Origin: Persicaria tinctoria
Taxonomy: Eukaryota > Streptophyta > Magnoliopsida > Caryophyllales > Polygonaceae
Assembly (NCBI GenBank): GCA_037127255.1
Contig: JBANSL010000017.1
Coordinates: 45,269,745-45,333,744, forward strand
Direction of reading: 5' to 3'
Length of the DNA: 64,000 nt
Shown in pieces: positions 22,229 to 32,870 of the stretch (its first letter is position 1; every line of letters starts with the position of its first letter). The notes under the pieces were generated by a model that ran no database searches, was not told the origin of the DNA, and worked only from the letters and a program-made list of their open reading frames with translations. The position numbers and the translations under genes were made by a program.

Positions 22229-22641
22229 ATGACTTCTCTTCCCCCTAGACGGCGTGACTTTTTCCATTCCATTGATTCTGAAAAGAAGATGGAATATCTG
22301 GTAGTTTTCTTTACCTCCTGTAATATGTGTGCCCCCCCTTTTTTTATTTGATATTTTGGTTTTGTGGTTTGCAGCTTTTGCCCGAATCGTTCGGTGTTCA
22401 GTATGCTCGCTGGGGAATGACTTATGTTTGTTTGGTCTCTCCTACCGGGCGAGAGTTTTGAGTAAGGGTGTTTTGAGATAGCCAGGGTCGCCATATCCTT
22501 ACCGAAGGTTGGCATGATTTTGCTGTGGACAGCGGTTTACGCGTCGGGGGGTCTCTTATTGTCTTTAAATATGAGGGGAGTAACCGTTTCACAATAATCG
22601 TTCTAGAGGCGTGTGAGGAAGCCGTGAAATGCGTTGTGTAA
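22229..22641 (+). pseudogene. B3-like domain protein, copy 5 (two exons, two stops)
   Basis: Exon 1 is 22229-22300 (MTSLPPRRRDFFHSIDSEKK...), the intron is 22301-22374 (GTAGTT...TTGCAG) and exon 2 is 22375-22641. Exon 2 opens LLPESFGVQYARWG and holds ILTEGWHDFAVDSGLRVGGSL and FKYEGSNRFTIIVL, a clear B3 pattern. TGA codons at 22459-22461 and 22474-22476 interrupt it, probably from TGG and CGA. Antisense to G. Confidence 0.6.
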
Positions 22642-22969
22642 TCCTTTTCGCTGTTTTGGTTTGTATGCCGGCTTCTATATGTGCTTATACTGGACTTGTG
22701 TTCCAGGTATATTTTTAGAGTTTGGACTAGAATTGCCCACGCTCCAGATCTCCGCGATCTTTTTTAATGATTATTTGACGTCGTACTCTGAAGGAAACTG
22801 AATTGTCAAAAATGGTAGAGCAAAACATAACGTTCTTATTAAATCTCCAGATGTTACAGAAAATTGTAGACGTGACTTGCAAACAGAACAATGGCCACTA
22901 AACTAACTTCGACGAAGTTTTATTTTAAAGGAGGGGAAATTTTAGAAATTTCTTATGAGTCTTCTTGAT
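22642..22969. other. Spacer between B3-like copies 5 and 6
   Basis: AT-rich, tail-to-tail between two convergent copies. Nothing recognised. Confidence 0.4.
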
Positions 22970-23335
22970 TTACCTCCACCGAGGCCTGACCAGGATGATT
23001 CGAGTTCTGCCTTGGCTTAAGCGAGATCCGTTTGGAAGCGGACCTTCCGAGTGAGGAGGAGCCCATTCTACGTCTACTTCATCGCCTACCGCATCTATGA
23101 TATGAACCTCGAAGCGGACGCCTCCTTTGTGAATAAAGGTTACGGAGGAACCGACATCGATACTATCTGAGCAGGCAAAATCGTTCCATCCGTTGGCTAA
23201 GTAAGGAAGCCTATAATCTCCCCGAGCAACTTCTACAGAAAAATCCCGCGAAATTCGGGATGATAGAAGAATGTTCTTGGGAAGGTTTGGGTGAAATTCA
23301 TCTTCGAAACACAATGGAAGTGACAAGCGATGCAA
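22970..23335 (-). pseudogene. B3-like domain protein, copy 6 (intronless, start unclear)
   Basis: 121 codons with no good ATG at the beginning; the frame is closed upstream by a stop near 23360. It holds LHRLSLPLCFEDEFHPNLP, ILLSSRISRDFSVEVARG, YLANGWNDFACSDSIDVGSSV and KGGVRFEVHIID, i.e. the B3 order with an intact GWxxF. The sequence runs through the intron position (LHRL/SLPL) without interruption. Sense to G. Confidence 0.5.
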
Positions 23336-23689
23336 CTGTTCTAGGAAACGAATGGGCTTAGAAAAAGAACAAACCGCCTGGTTTGACGTAGTTATAGAGG
23401 GGGAGAATATAGGAGTAAAGAAAGTGGGTTAATGGGATGCTCTTCCAATATATTTTCTTTATAAAGGGACGTCTATGTGGTCGGCTCAGGATCACGAGGG
23501 ATGACATAATAGGGCATTCCGATGTGCCGTGGCAGGACAGGGACACAAAGATCGAAGCAAGTAAAATCGTGACTCTCTTTGTAGACAAACAATGTGCCCG
23601 GGGATGACCATAAACCTTGTGACTTTCATAGCCAATTTAGTTTTGACAAGTAAAACCATTCCTGGTGGAGAATCATGGGCGAACTTTGC
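23336..23689. other. Spacer between copy 6 and array 2
   Basis: No convincing gene; a minus frame at 23358-23588 is probably an old 5' part of copy 6. Confidence 0.4.
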
Positions 23690-24325
23690 AAGTTAGATTG
23701 CTTAGTTTTATTCTCCTTGGACGCTTATTTGCATGCGTATCCGTGCTCAAAGTGCACGCGATCGCTAAATTTATTCTCATTGGAGGCGAACTTGTACATC
23801 CCCGTGTTTGAAAGACACGTGATTTATTCTCCTTGGAGACTTATTTGCACATCCGTGTGTTCGAAAGACACGTGATTGCTAAATTTTTTCTCCTTTGAGG
23901 CTTACTTGTATGCGTATCCGTGCTTAAAATGCATGCGATCTATAAATTTATTCTCCTTGGAGGCTTACTTGCACATCCCCGGTTCGAAAGACACGTGATT
24001 GCTAAATTTATTTTCCTTGGAGGCTTACTTGCACATCCCCGTGTTCGAAAGACACGTGATTGCTAAATTTATTCTCCTTGGAGGCTTACTTGCCTGCGTA
24101 TTCGTGCTTAAAATGCACGCGATCGCTAAATTTATTCTTCTTGAAGGCTTACTTGCACATCCCCGTGTTCGAAAAACACGTGATTGCTAAATTTATTCTC
24201 CTTGGAGGCTTACTTGCACATCCCCGTGTTCGAAAAACACGTGATTGCTAAATTTATTCTCCTTGGAGGCTTACTTTCATGCGTATCCGTGCTCAAAGTG
24301 CACCCGATCGCTAAATTATTGTTAT
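23690..24325. repeat. Tandem array 2 (61-62 bp units with conserved hairpin)
   Basis: About 10 units of ATTGCTAAATTTATTCTCCT followed by TGGAGGCTTACTTGC and a variable arm. The arm has two versions, CGTGTTCGAAAGACACG and CGTGCTCAAAGTGCACG, intermixed. It lies directly 3' of the integrase stop of G, the place where Tat/Ogre elements keep hypervariable tandem repeats that can seed satellites. Confidence 0.9.
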
Positions 24326-24450
24326 CGACAAAGTTTCTTGGGTTTGAAACATTCATTTATATATATGAAGAGGTGTACCCAATTTCGGAACCCTGGTGAC
24401 CCCTGTACATAGAAAATCTAACTCACCGAGTTTCTAATATGTCTAGCTGT
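24326..24450 (-). other. Element G start of 3' untranslated region
   Basis: About 125 bases between the pol stop codon and array 2; no frame. Confidence 0.5.
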
Positions 24451-25540
24451 TTACGCAAAATATGCTTTGAGATTCTTTGTATTCCATGATTTTGCGAGGA
24501 TCGCTCCTTCTGAATTTTGAAGCTTGAAAGAACCTATGCCTACCTCTTTATGGATGATGTATGGACCTTCCCAATTGGGTTCAAGCTTCCTCCCAGTTGT
24601 CGTTTGTCGTAGGACCATATCTCTCTTTTGCAGGGGTCGTACAAAAACACGCTTGTTGTATCCTTCAGCCAGGCGACGTTGATACTCATTTTCTTTGAGA
24701 CAAGCGGTATCCCTTATTTCTTCTGGTAAGTGGAGTTATAGCTTGAGGTCCTCGTCATTGGACTCTTTGTTGAAATTGACTATTTTGGCCAACGGAATTA
24801 GGAGCTCTACTGGTATGACCACGTCCACCCCAAAAGCCATGACGAATGGTGTTTCTCCGGTAGGGCTCTTGGCTGAGGTTCTATATGTCCATAGAACGAG
24901 GGGCAAGAATTCAGCCCACTCTCCCTTTGTCGTTCCCAACCTCTTTCTCAAAGCATTCAGGATTTGGCGATTTGTGGTTTCGGCTTGTCCGTTGGATTGT
25001 GGATAAGCTACTGATGAGAATCGGAGGTCTATATGGAGACCGGCGCAGAAATTACGAATTCCTTCGCAATCAAATTGTGGTCTGTGATTTGTGGTGATAG
25101 CTTGAGGGACCCCGAACCGGGAGATCATATTTTTCCATAGGAATTTACATACTTTTTCCGCTGTAATGGTGGCCATGGCTTCAGCTTCCACCCACTTTGT
25201 GAAGTAATCTACTATTGCGATGATGAAACGTAGCTGGCCTGGTGCTGTTGGGAAAGGACCTAAAATATCCATTCCCCACATTGCGAATGGACATGGTGCG
25301 GAGATGGTTTTTAAGGGATGAGGGGGACGGTGATTGAGTGATGCGTATCGCTGACAAGGATCACATATGTGGATGACCATTTCCGCGTCTGCCCTAAGGG
25401 TGGGCCAATAATAGCCTAGGCGTGTGATTTTAGACGCTACGACCCTCCATCCCTAGTGGTTTCCGCAGAGTCCCGCGTGCAATTCTTGTACAAGATTTAA
25501 ACCTTCTTGGCCTGAGATGCATAGGAGATCCGAGAGGTTG
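24451..25540 (-). pseudogene. Element G integrase
   Basis: Minus strand, C-terminal part of pol, ending TAA at 24451-24453. It shows a zinc-binding start (LHAGLCGNH ... CDPCQRYA), the catalytic core with MDILGPFP (first Asp), TTNHRPQFDCEG (second Asp of the usual TDNG replaced by Asn) and YPQSNGQAETTNRQI (Glu present), and the C-terminal NWEGPYIIHKEVGIGSFKL (GPY motif). A stop near 25456 interrupts the zinc finger. It would insert cDNA into chromosomes, but this copy lacks a catalytic residue. The sequence type is Tat lineage, not the Athila-like family around it. Confidence 0.85.
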
Positions 25541-25551
25541 ATACCTATTTT

Positions 25552-26160
25552 TTATAGTCGGCCATCCCTGACTCGGAAACGGGCCGCTATTCCTCTAGTG
25601 CTTTGGCTGTCTTTTACCTCGCCTGTTACTGCCCCTTCGGTTATGTATTCCAGGAGTGGTATACGCCAATCTCCGAGTTTTGATATTCTGAATACCCCTT
25701 GATGGATTCCCCGGGCATGCCTCTGTTCGATTATCACGCGATTACTTAATCCTAAAGGCACCGTGGCTCCCATTCTGTCCAATGTGTCGGCGTGCTCATT
25801 TTGCTCGCGAGGAATGGATGTGATAGAACACTTCCCGAAGGCGGAAGTGAGTGTTTTTACACGGGCCAGGTACTCGGGCAACATTCCGGTCTTTGCTTCG
25901 TAGTCCCCCTTAACTTGTAAGACGACTACTTCTAAGTCTGTAAAAAAATGAACCTGCCGTGCCCCGTTAACCAAAGCCTTTTCGATACCCGCGATCAAGG
26001 CTTCATACTCTACTTCGTTGTTGGTGGCTTCAAACAATAGTTGGAAAGATAAATCGGTTATTTCTCCTGTTGGACTGGTGATGGTGACTCTTGCTCCGCA
26101 CCCCCTGCTGATACCGATCCATCAACATTAATCACCCAATCCTCTCCACTGCGATCTTGG
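25552..26160 (-). pseudogene. Element G second (archaeal-type) RNase H
   Basis: Starts WVINVDGS and continues ATNNEVEYEALIAGIEKALV, VHFFTDLEVVVLQVKGDYEAK and IPREQNEHADTLDRMG, the pattern of the extra RNase H placed between the retroviral-type RNase H and integrase in Tat-lineage elements. The normal TDSQLV is changed to TDLEVVV. The domain is split by a frame break near 26040-26060. Confidence 0.8.
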
Positions 26161-27450
26161 GAGTCTATAAAGATGGCCTCGACAATAAAATCGGCCAATG
26201 CGAGGGCTAGGCGAGATTTCGTGGGTTTGAAATGAATATCTAATTCGGAAATCTCCACTGCCCACTTGAACATCCTTCCGGAAAGAGATAGTGAATGAAT
26301 AATCTGATGTAGTGGCAGATCAGATAACACTTCAATGGCGTGGGCCTAGAAGTAGGGTCTTAATCTTCGCGCCGCGAAAACCACGGATAGAGCAATTTTT
26401 TCAATCGGAGTATATCGAGATTCAGAAGTTTGCAACACGCGGCTGACAAAGTAAATAGAAAACTTAGATTCCCTAGTTAAAATTGCGATGATGGTGGTGG
26501 ATCCAACAACGAGGTATAATTGTAAGGTTTCGTGCTCGCGTGGAAAATGCAAAGTTGACAAAGCTGCCAGGTAATCTTTCATACTCTTGAAAGCCTTATC
26601 CAAAGTGGTAGTCCACTCGACTGGACCTTTCTTTTTTAGCTGTTCAAAGAAGGGGAGCAAATGATCAGCTAATCGTGAACATAATATGCTCAGGTAGTTA
26701 ATAGATCCATTCAGCTTTTGGATGTCATTTAGCGTCTTCGAAGGAGCCATGTCGATGATGGTTTGTACATTTGAAGGATTAACATTTATTCCCCTATGGC
26801 TTATCATGAAGCCTAGGAATTTCCCGGAATTCACTCAAAAAACGCACTTTTCCGGATTCAGGCAGACACGATTTCTTCTCAGTGTATCGATGGTTTCTTG
26901 CAAATCCTTGCAATGGTCCTCCATTGCTACGCTTTAGATAACAATATCAGCAACATAAACTGCAACATTTCTTCCGATCTGGGAGGCAAATACTTTTTCT
27001 ATCATTCGTTGAAAAGTGGCCCCCGCATTTTTGGGCCCAAATGGCATCACCTTATAACAGAAAGTTCCCTGGTTGGTGATGAAAGCAGTGCCTTTTTCGT
27101 CGCGAGGGCTCATTTTGATCTGATTGTAACTGGAATATGCGTCTAGAAAGCTTAAGGTGGCATGTCCTGTCGTCTTATTCAGAGATAAAAAAACTTATCC
27201 AGGGCATGTCCTGTCGTGGTGTCTACCACCTCGTCGATGGACAGTAAAGGATAACTATCCTTTGGGCATGCTTTGTTCAAATCTTTGAAATCTACGCACA
27301 TTCTCCACTTGCTGCTGCTTTTTCTGACTAATACCACATTCGACAGTCAGGTTGAGTCATTAATTTCGCAAATAAACCCTGCTTGAAGAAGCGTGTGTAC
27401 CTCTTGGTTTGCTGCCTCTAATTTTTCAGCGACCATCTTTCTTTTTCTTT
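26161..27450 (-). pseudogene. Element G reverse transcriptase and RNase H
   Basis: Recognisable blocks: WLSNVVLVRKSSSKWRMCVD, DLNKACPKDSYPLLSID, MPFGPKNAGATF, KFLGFMISHRGINVNPSNVQ and, in RNase H, ESRYTPIEKIALSVVFAARR. The catalytic YxDD box reads YVAD (about 26945-26960), and a stop follows a few codons on. A 13-14 base sequence (GGCATGTCCTGTCG) is duplicated at about 27161 and 27204 and inserts about 40 bases in the fingers region. Several other stops and slips are present. Long dead. Confidence 0.82.
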
Positions 27451-27699
27451 GGCAGATTGGTTTTGCCTCGTGATTGAGTCTCAGGGAATGTTCCGCGATC
27501 TCTCGAGGAAGCCCTTGTAAATCTTATGGTGACCAGGCAAAAACGTCTCGCGATCCTTGTAGCAAATCCTTGAGGCGCTCTAAAGCGGGGCTAGTCAAGC
27601 TATGGCCGTGGTATAGGATTTCGGATTTGTTTGGGAAAGGAAAGAAAGCGACTTTTTCTTCCACGAATTTATCAGCTATTTTCTCTAGTTGAACCTCTA

Positions 27700-28449
27700 A
27701 ATCCACCCGTTGTTGCTCAGATGTGGCTTCCTATTCATGCTCGTCGTGGGTCTCTTCCTTCAGAGATCCCCGAGCCCTTTCTTCAATTGCAAATATTCGG
27801 TTATGTCCCTTTCTTAGAAAGGATAAGTAACAAACCCTAGTTTCGGCCTGCTGTCCTCATGACGCTAAAATGATATATGGAGCATTCTATTTGGACCTTG
27901 GTGAACTCAATCATGTGAGTTCTTCTATTTGGCGCGGTGCCTAGCGTTAGAGCTAACTCGATCGTTCCCGCTACTTCAACCTCGTCTCCGGAAAAGGAGA
28001 CTAGTTTTCCCGAAGTAGCGACATACGACACTTTCGGCGATCCCGAGTTGCTCAAAGGCGTCCCAATAAAGGACATCTAGAGACGAACCTGTATCTATCA
28101 TGACCCTTTTAACGGTTTTGGTTCCTATATGTACATGGATGACCATAGGATTTGAGTGAGGCATTCTGAGATCGCGAGCATCACGGGTGTCGGATACAGA
28201 GAAACTTAGTGTGGCGTGAGCAGTGGATGCTTGTTTGACGCTGGCCTCCGATGGGGGGCTTCGGGCTTCTCTTTCGTAGTTTTTTCTTTCTTGGTTGCTG
28301 GTGCCAGACATCGCAGGTCCTCCCGCGATGGTGTTGATGCACCCATCCGAAAGAGAAGGCCTCGGGCGATCCCTGTTGGAATGCTCAGATTGATTAGACG
28401 AGGACCTTGCTGCAGGGGCATTCTTTGTTTCCCCGGGAGGAGGTCGGTA
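27700..28449 (-). pseudogene. Element G protease and gag-protease linker
   Basis: Contains VMIDTGSSLDVLYWDAFEQLGI, a canonical DTG aspartic protease of the Tat type, followed after a one-base slip by LVSFSGDEVEVAGTIELALTLG. Upstream is a linker rich in Arg/Ser/Glu. The linker is cut by element D at 28450 and resumes at 36956. Confidence 0.82.
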
Positions 28450-28454
28450 CCCTC

Positions 28455-30240
28455 TGTTGTGAGCCTAATTCGCCATGTTTTACACTTACTTTTAAATCGA
28501 TTTCTGCATGCATTTCATGCATTGTGATTAAAATAATACAAAATATGTGTAGTATATGTTTATTTGAAATATATGGAGGTCTACACAAGTTTTTGTTATA
28601 TTTCACAGAACTCAGACGCGCTTTGGAGCTTAAAGGAAAACTCATGAAGAAGTTAAGGATGGTGCAGCTGGAGAAAAGGGCATTTTTCACCATTCATCAT
28701 TCTGAATTAAGCTTTGATGTCTTCATGAGAGTTGTAGCCCTCGGAAAGAGCTTTCCAACGCATGGTCATATTTTTCAATCCGACGAACGATGACAAGGGA
28801 AAGTGTGTTTAAAGAACAGAACGAGAAATTGAGCACAAGTCAATATCGACTCATCCTACTCGATATTGACTCAATCTGGTCGAAAATTAAAGAGTCAAAA
28901 TGATATGGACCAGAAGCAAGAAGTGAAGAAAAAGGGCAAGTCAATATTTACCTCAGTAAGTCAATATCGACCACAAAATCGACTCAGTATCTTCCTCAGA
29001 AAACAAAACCGAGCCAAGACAGAGAGAAGATGAAGATTCAACTCGATATTGACCGGTTCTAGGTCAATATCGACTAAAAGTCACTCGATTTTCATCTATG
29101 GAGTCAATATCGACTAGCTGAAGAGAAACCGAGGAAGCACGGGTCAATATCGACTTAACTAGGTCAATATCGACTTAACCAAGTCAATATCGACTGGACC
29201 AACGACTTCGGATTCCGAGCTTAACCGGCTTCTTGTTAAGTTTCTATCCCGAATCCAATGGAGTTATTTACGAGATCAAATTCTATCAACTTCTATCAAG
29301 ACCTATCAAGATCTATCAACTCCATGAAGGATTTACCCACAAAATAGATATAGTCCTAGTTGATTTATTTCTTTTATTCCATTATTTAATCTTTAAGCCG
29401 TAAGATAAAATAGATATAGATATATATAGACTTTCGTACCTTGATTAGCAAGGGTTGGAAGCATATAAATAAAGTCTTAGGGGCTTGTTTATATTCATTC
29501 AATTTAAGAGACAATTAGTTACATAGAGAGAGAAGGAGAAAAAGTTGTAAGTTTGAGTTTATTTAATGCAAGTTAGTTCTTTTTCATCAAAGATGTCTGC
29601 TATTGCGATGAAGAGCGAGTAGTCCACCCACTTCTAGGGCTGGGGTGAGCCCGACGGTGGCCATGTAAGGTGATGCTGTAAAGGTACGATCTTTTTATGC
29701 AATTCGTCTTCTATCCCTATGAGCATGATTCTTTTGCGAGAGTTGAAGGTGATCCTTGTTTTGTATTATTGAAGCGAAAGTGATCTTAATGCAACTTGGA
29801 TTAATTATGTGAAAAGGGTTAGTAACAATTAGGGTTTATGCGAAAGCCTCTATATGCCTATTTGTTAATAACGAAAGTTATTTGATGGAAAGTATGATCT
29901 TTTATGCCTTTATGTGTTATTTTGCATGGTTACCGTTGTGGTGTTGATACCCTGGCTTTGGAAGTCTTTAGTTTATTGAGTTTATTCCACCGAACTCTGA
30001 GTTCCGTGTTCGAAAGTTTGCACCTTTAAAAGTTTCCGCCTTTGTCTGTTATTTCTGTCTTTCTGTTTGCTTTTCTGTCTGTGAGATTTACAGCTGCATG
30101 AGATCCGCTGACACGCTTCCTCGTGGATCGATCCTGACTTCCCACTACTACATAGGGAGGAGGTCTTGTAATCATTTGGGTGGGCATAATCTGGATTGAT
30201 CTATATTTTATATTTTGAACTCGATTTCCTCCTTACAACA
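28455..30240 (+). repeat. Element D 5' LTR
   Basis: TGTTGTGAGCC...TTACAACA, 1786 bases. Modules are of the GTCAATATCGAC form, including three in exact 20-base steps at 29143, 29163 and 29183. Confidence 0.9.
29464..29474 (+). promoter_or_regulatory. LTR TATA box (element D, 5' LTR)
   Basis: TATAAATAAAG at the family position. The matching box in the 3' LTR is at 36175-36185. Confidence 0.6.
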
Positions 30241-30243
30241 AAT

Positions 30244-30261
30244 TGGCGCCGTTGCCGGGGA
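30244..30261 (+). promoter_or_regulatory. Primer-binding site, tRNA-Asp type (element D)
   Basis: TGGCGCCGTTGCCGGGGA, perfect Athila-type PBS, three bases after the LTR. Confidence 0.88.
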
Positions 30262-30325
30262 AGCTATCATTCGCGCCTTAGGTAGTTAAAATCTCACTTT
30301 CTGCTTTGAGGTACTTTGCAGGTAT

Positions 30326-31451
30326 ATGCGTCATTCTGGTCAAACACATGAGTTTGACGCCTTAGACAAACCGGAACGCCTGATACACATCCAAGCTAAA
30401 CTCAAAAGAGTCATGGCAGCTGCAGAGACACAAGAACAACTGATTAAGAGGCTTACAAGGGAACTAGCCGCCAGGGATGCTGCTCTCGCTACTGAGAGAG
30501 AAGGAAGGGAACAAGAAGCCGAGCGTGCGAGGCATTTACAAGATGAGCTTGCCCAATATCCTACCACTGCAGAGGATTACATGCACCCGACACTCATCGT
30601 GCCTGAATCGGCTATTCTTATCCCTCAAAATAACTATGAAATTCGCACTCCTTTCTTAATAGAAATTAAACATAATGCATTTCATGGTTGATTTAATGAA
30701 TGCCCGCTTCAGCATATTACAAACTTTACTGACATGTGTCGTACTCTTGCTGAAGGTACCACCTTGGAGTACATCTTGATGAAGGCTTTCCGTTGGTCTC
30801 TCGCTGGTCCCGCACTGAAGTGGTTGGAAGGACTGAAACCACGATCTCTCATGACATGGGCTCATGTAAAGCAGGAATTTCTCAATAAATTATTTCCTCC
30901 TGCCAAGACAGCCCTCCTTCGCCAAAAGATTACATCTTTCAAACAACAGCCTGGAGAGCCGCTAACAAAGGCATGGGAACGCTATAAGGATCTGCTGCGA
31001 TCTTGCCCTACTCATGGACAGCAACCCTGCATCGTTCAGGAGATCTTCTTCAATTCTCTTGATCTAGCTGCTAAGGATAGGATCAACACATATATTCACT
31101 ATGAGTATCTGACCATGCCTTCAGCTGACGCATGGGCTGCTCTCGACAAGCTGACCAACTATGACAACAAGTATGGGGCTCCAATCAACTATGAGGAGAA
31201 CCCCTATGCCAGGCCAGCACCATCCATGCCCCTCTATGAGCCCTCTAAGGAAATTGATCCAGATGTCAATGAGCAATACTACATGGATCAGAATCGCAAG
31301 CACCTCAAGCAAGTCTAGTATCTTTCTGTCAACAAGCCCTGCATAGAATGCGGATCACATAGGCACACCACTACTGAGTGCCCACACAGAGCAAGTCAGG
31401 CTGGCAGAATACCATGAAGAGGCAGCTTACGCAGGGGGTCCGAATCGCTAC
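30326..31451 (+). pseudogene. Element D gag with CCHC zinc knuckle
   Basis: ATG at 30326 follows the family context TTTGCAGGTATATG. It has the same domain order as C: charged helix, YMHPTLIVPESAILIPQN, the FLNKLFPPAKTALLRQK core, then the zinc knuckle CIECGSHRHTTTEC (31340-31381; spacing C-x2-C-x4-H-x4-C). Damage: TGA at 30689-30691, TAG at 31316-31318 just before the knuckle, and a 2-base loss in a CACACA run near 31384 that throws the frame. Gag would package RNA in the particle; this copy would need repair by a helper. Confidence 0.82.
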
Positions 31452-32870
31452 ATGGGGGACCAAAGGTTTCAGCAACCACAATGGAACCAAGGTGCCCCTA
31501 GGAACCCCCCACCTTACAGAGCTTCGGGACATCCGGAAAGGGACCAAAAGAGGGATGATATACAGACAATCCTAGAGGAAATGCGGAGGAACCATTCAGA
31601 CACCAAGCAGTCCTTCAACTTAGTCTACACTCAGATTCAAGGTGTCAACTCTAAGCTTGGGGAAATCGACGTCTGGAGGAAGTCAATGGAAACACAAATT
31701 GGCCAGCTAGCAGCAGGCATTCCCAAACAATCAGGTTCGCTCCCTGGATCTTCTGAGCCCAATCGCAAGGGGAAGACCGGACACATCGCAGCCGTAAAGC
31801 TTAGGAGCGGATGCAAACTACACGAAACAAAGACCGGAGAAGCAAAAGACGGCACTGCAGAGGAGGTCGATATTGACCAACACCTAGTCAATATTGACCA
31901 ACACCTAGTCGATATTGACCACCCCCAGGTCAATATCGACCCATCTGCACCAGTGAACCCGAAACCGACTCCAGCAGTCGATTTCGACCAACCACCGGTC
32001 AATATCGACCATACTGCAATCGATATCGAGTCCCCTCTAGTCAATATTGACTCATTTGCAACACCTCCGACATCTGTTCCGGCTCAGAATCAGAAAAAGA
32101 AGTTGCTTTTCCCAACAAAATCTCCAAAGGATCCAGCAGAGAAGAACTTTCAGCGTTTCATCAAGATGCTTCAGAAGCTCAATGTCACCATACCCTTCAC
32201 AGAAGCTCTCAATGAAATGCCATCCTATGTCAAATTCCTAAAGGAGATCCTAAGCAAGAAGAGATCAATGGCTGAGATTACAGAGGAGTGCATCCATATG
32301 GACATACTTGAGAAGAGGCCAGATCCAGGTAAGTTTGCTATAACCACTGGATTTGGTCAATACAAATTTAATGCTTTATGTGATCTTGGAGCCAGTGTGA
32401 GTATAATGCCTTTAACAATATGGTCCAAGATTAAGATAGGTGCCATAGAGCCTGTGAATGCTAAGCTTTATATGGCCAACAACACAGTGGTCATCCCAAC
32501 AGGTATGGTGGACAATGTGCCAGTGCAAGTAGGTAAGTTCTTCGTCCCTGCTGATTTCTTAGTTATTGATATGGCGGAAGACCCTGCTTGTCCAATTATT
32601 CTAGGAAGACCCTTTTTGGCGACGGTGGATGCCAACATAAGCGTAAGGAAGGGAGTGCTTACTTTCAACATCAGCGATGAGGTAGTTGAGTATTCCTTTA
32701 ATAAAACTGAAAGACATACATGTCCAATGGAAGAGGTAAAATCTATCTCAGCTGGTTACATCACTTGCGGGGAGCGTAAGGTAAGAAATATGACTCTTGA
32801 AGAGCTGGAAAAGAGGGATATGGAAGCCCAGGTGGAAAAGATCATGGCCATCCTGAACGAAGAGGCATAA
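31452..32870 (+). pseudogene. Element D linker and aspartic protease (472 open codons)
   Basis: Linker QPQWNQGAPRNPPPYRASG, a helical region, then a striking heptad-like run VDIDQHLVNIDQHLVDIDHP (about residues 138-200) made by the DNA module. The protease follows: NALCDLGASVSIMPLTIW with Asp at about residue 311, VIPTGMVDNVPVQVGKFFVP, CPIILGRPFLATVDA, GVLTFNISDEVVEYSF. The frame ends at a TAA (32868-32870) where E has GAA. The domain looks complete; DLG replaces DTG as usual in Athila. Confidence 0.82.

Noticed and set aside
18278..23335. Intact host B3/REM gene cluster
   Set aside because: Kept as an alternative, but the ORFs are very short, alternate in strand, include stops and lie between parts of one Tat element without any boundary; an element-borne origin fits better.
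19640..24325. CRISPR-like regular repeats
   Set aside because: Units are contiguous and degenerate without unique spacers, in a eukaryotic genome; they are satellite-type arrays.
23675..24399. Leu-rich repeat-like plus-strand ORFs
   Set aside because: Artefacts of the 61-bp array; 61 is not a multiple of three, so frames change every unit.
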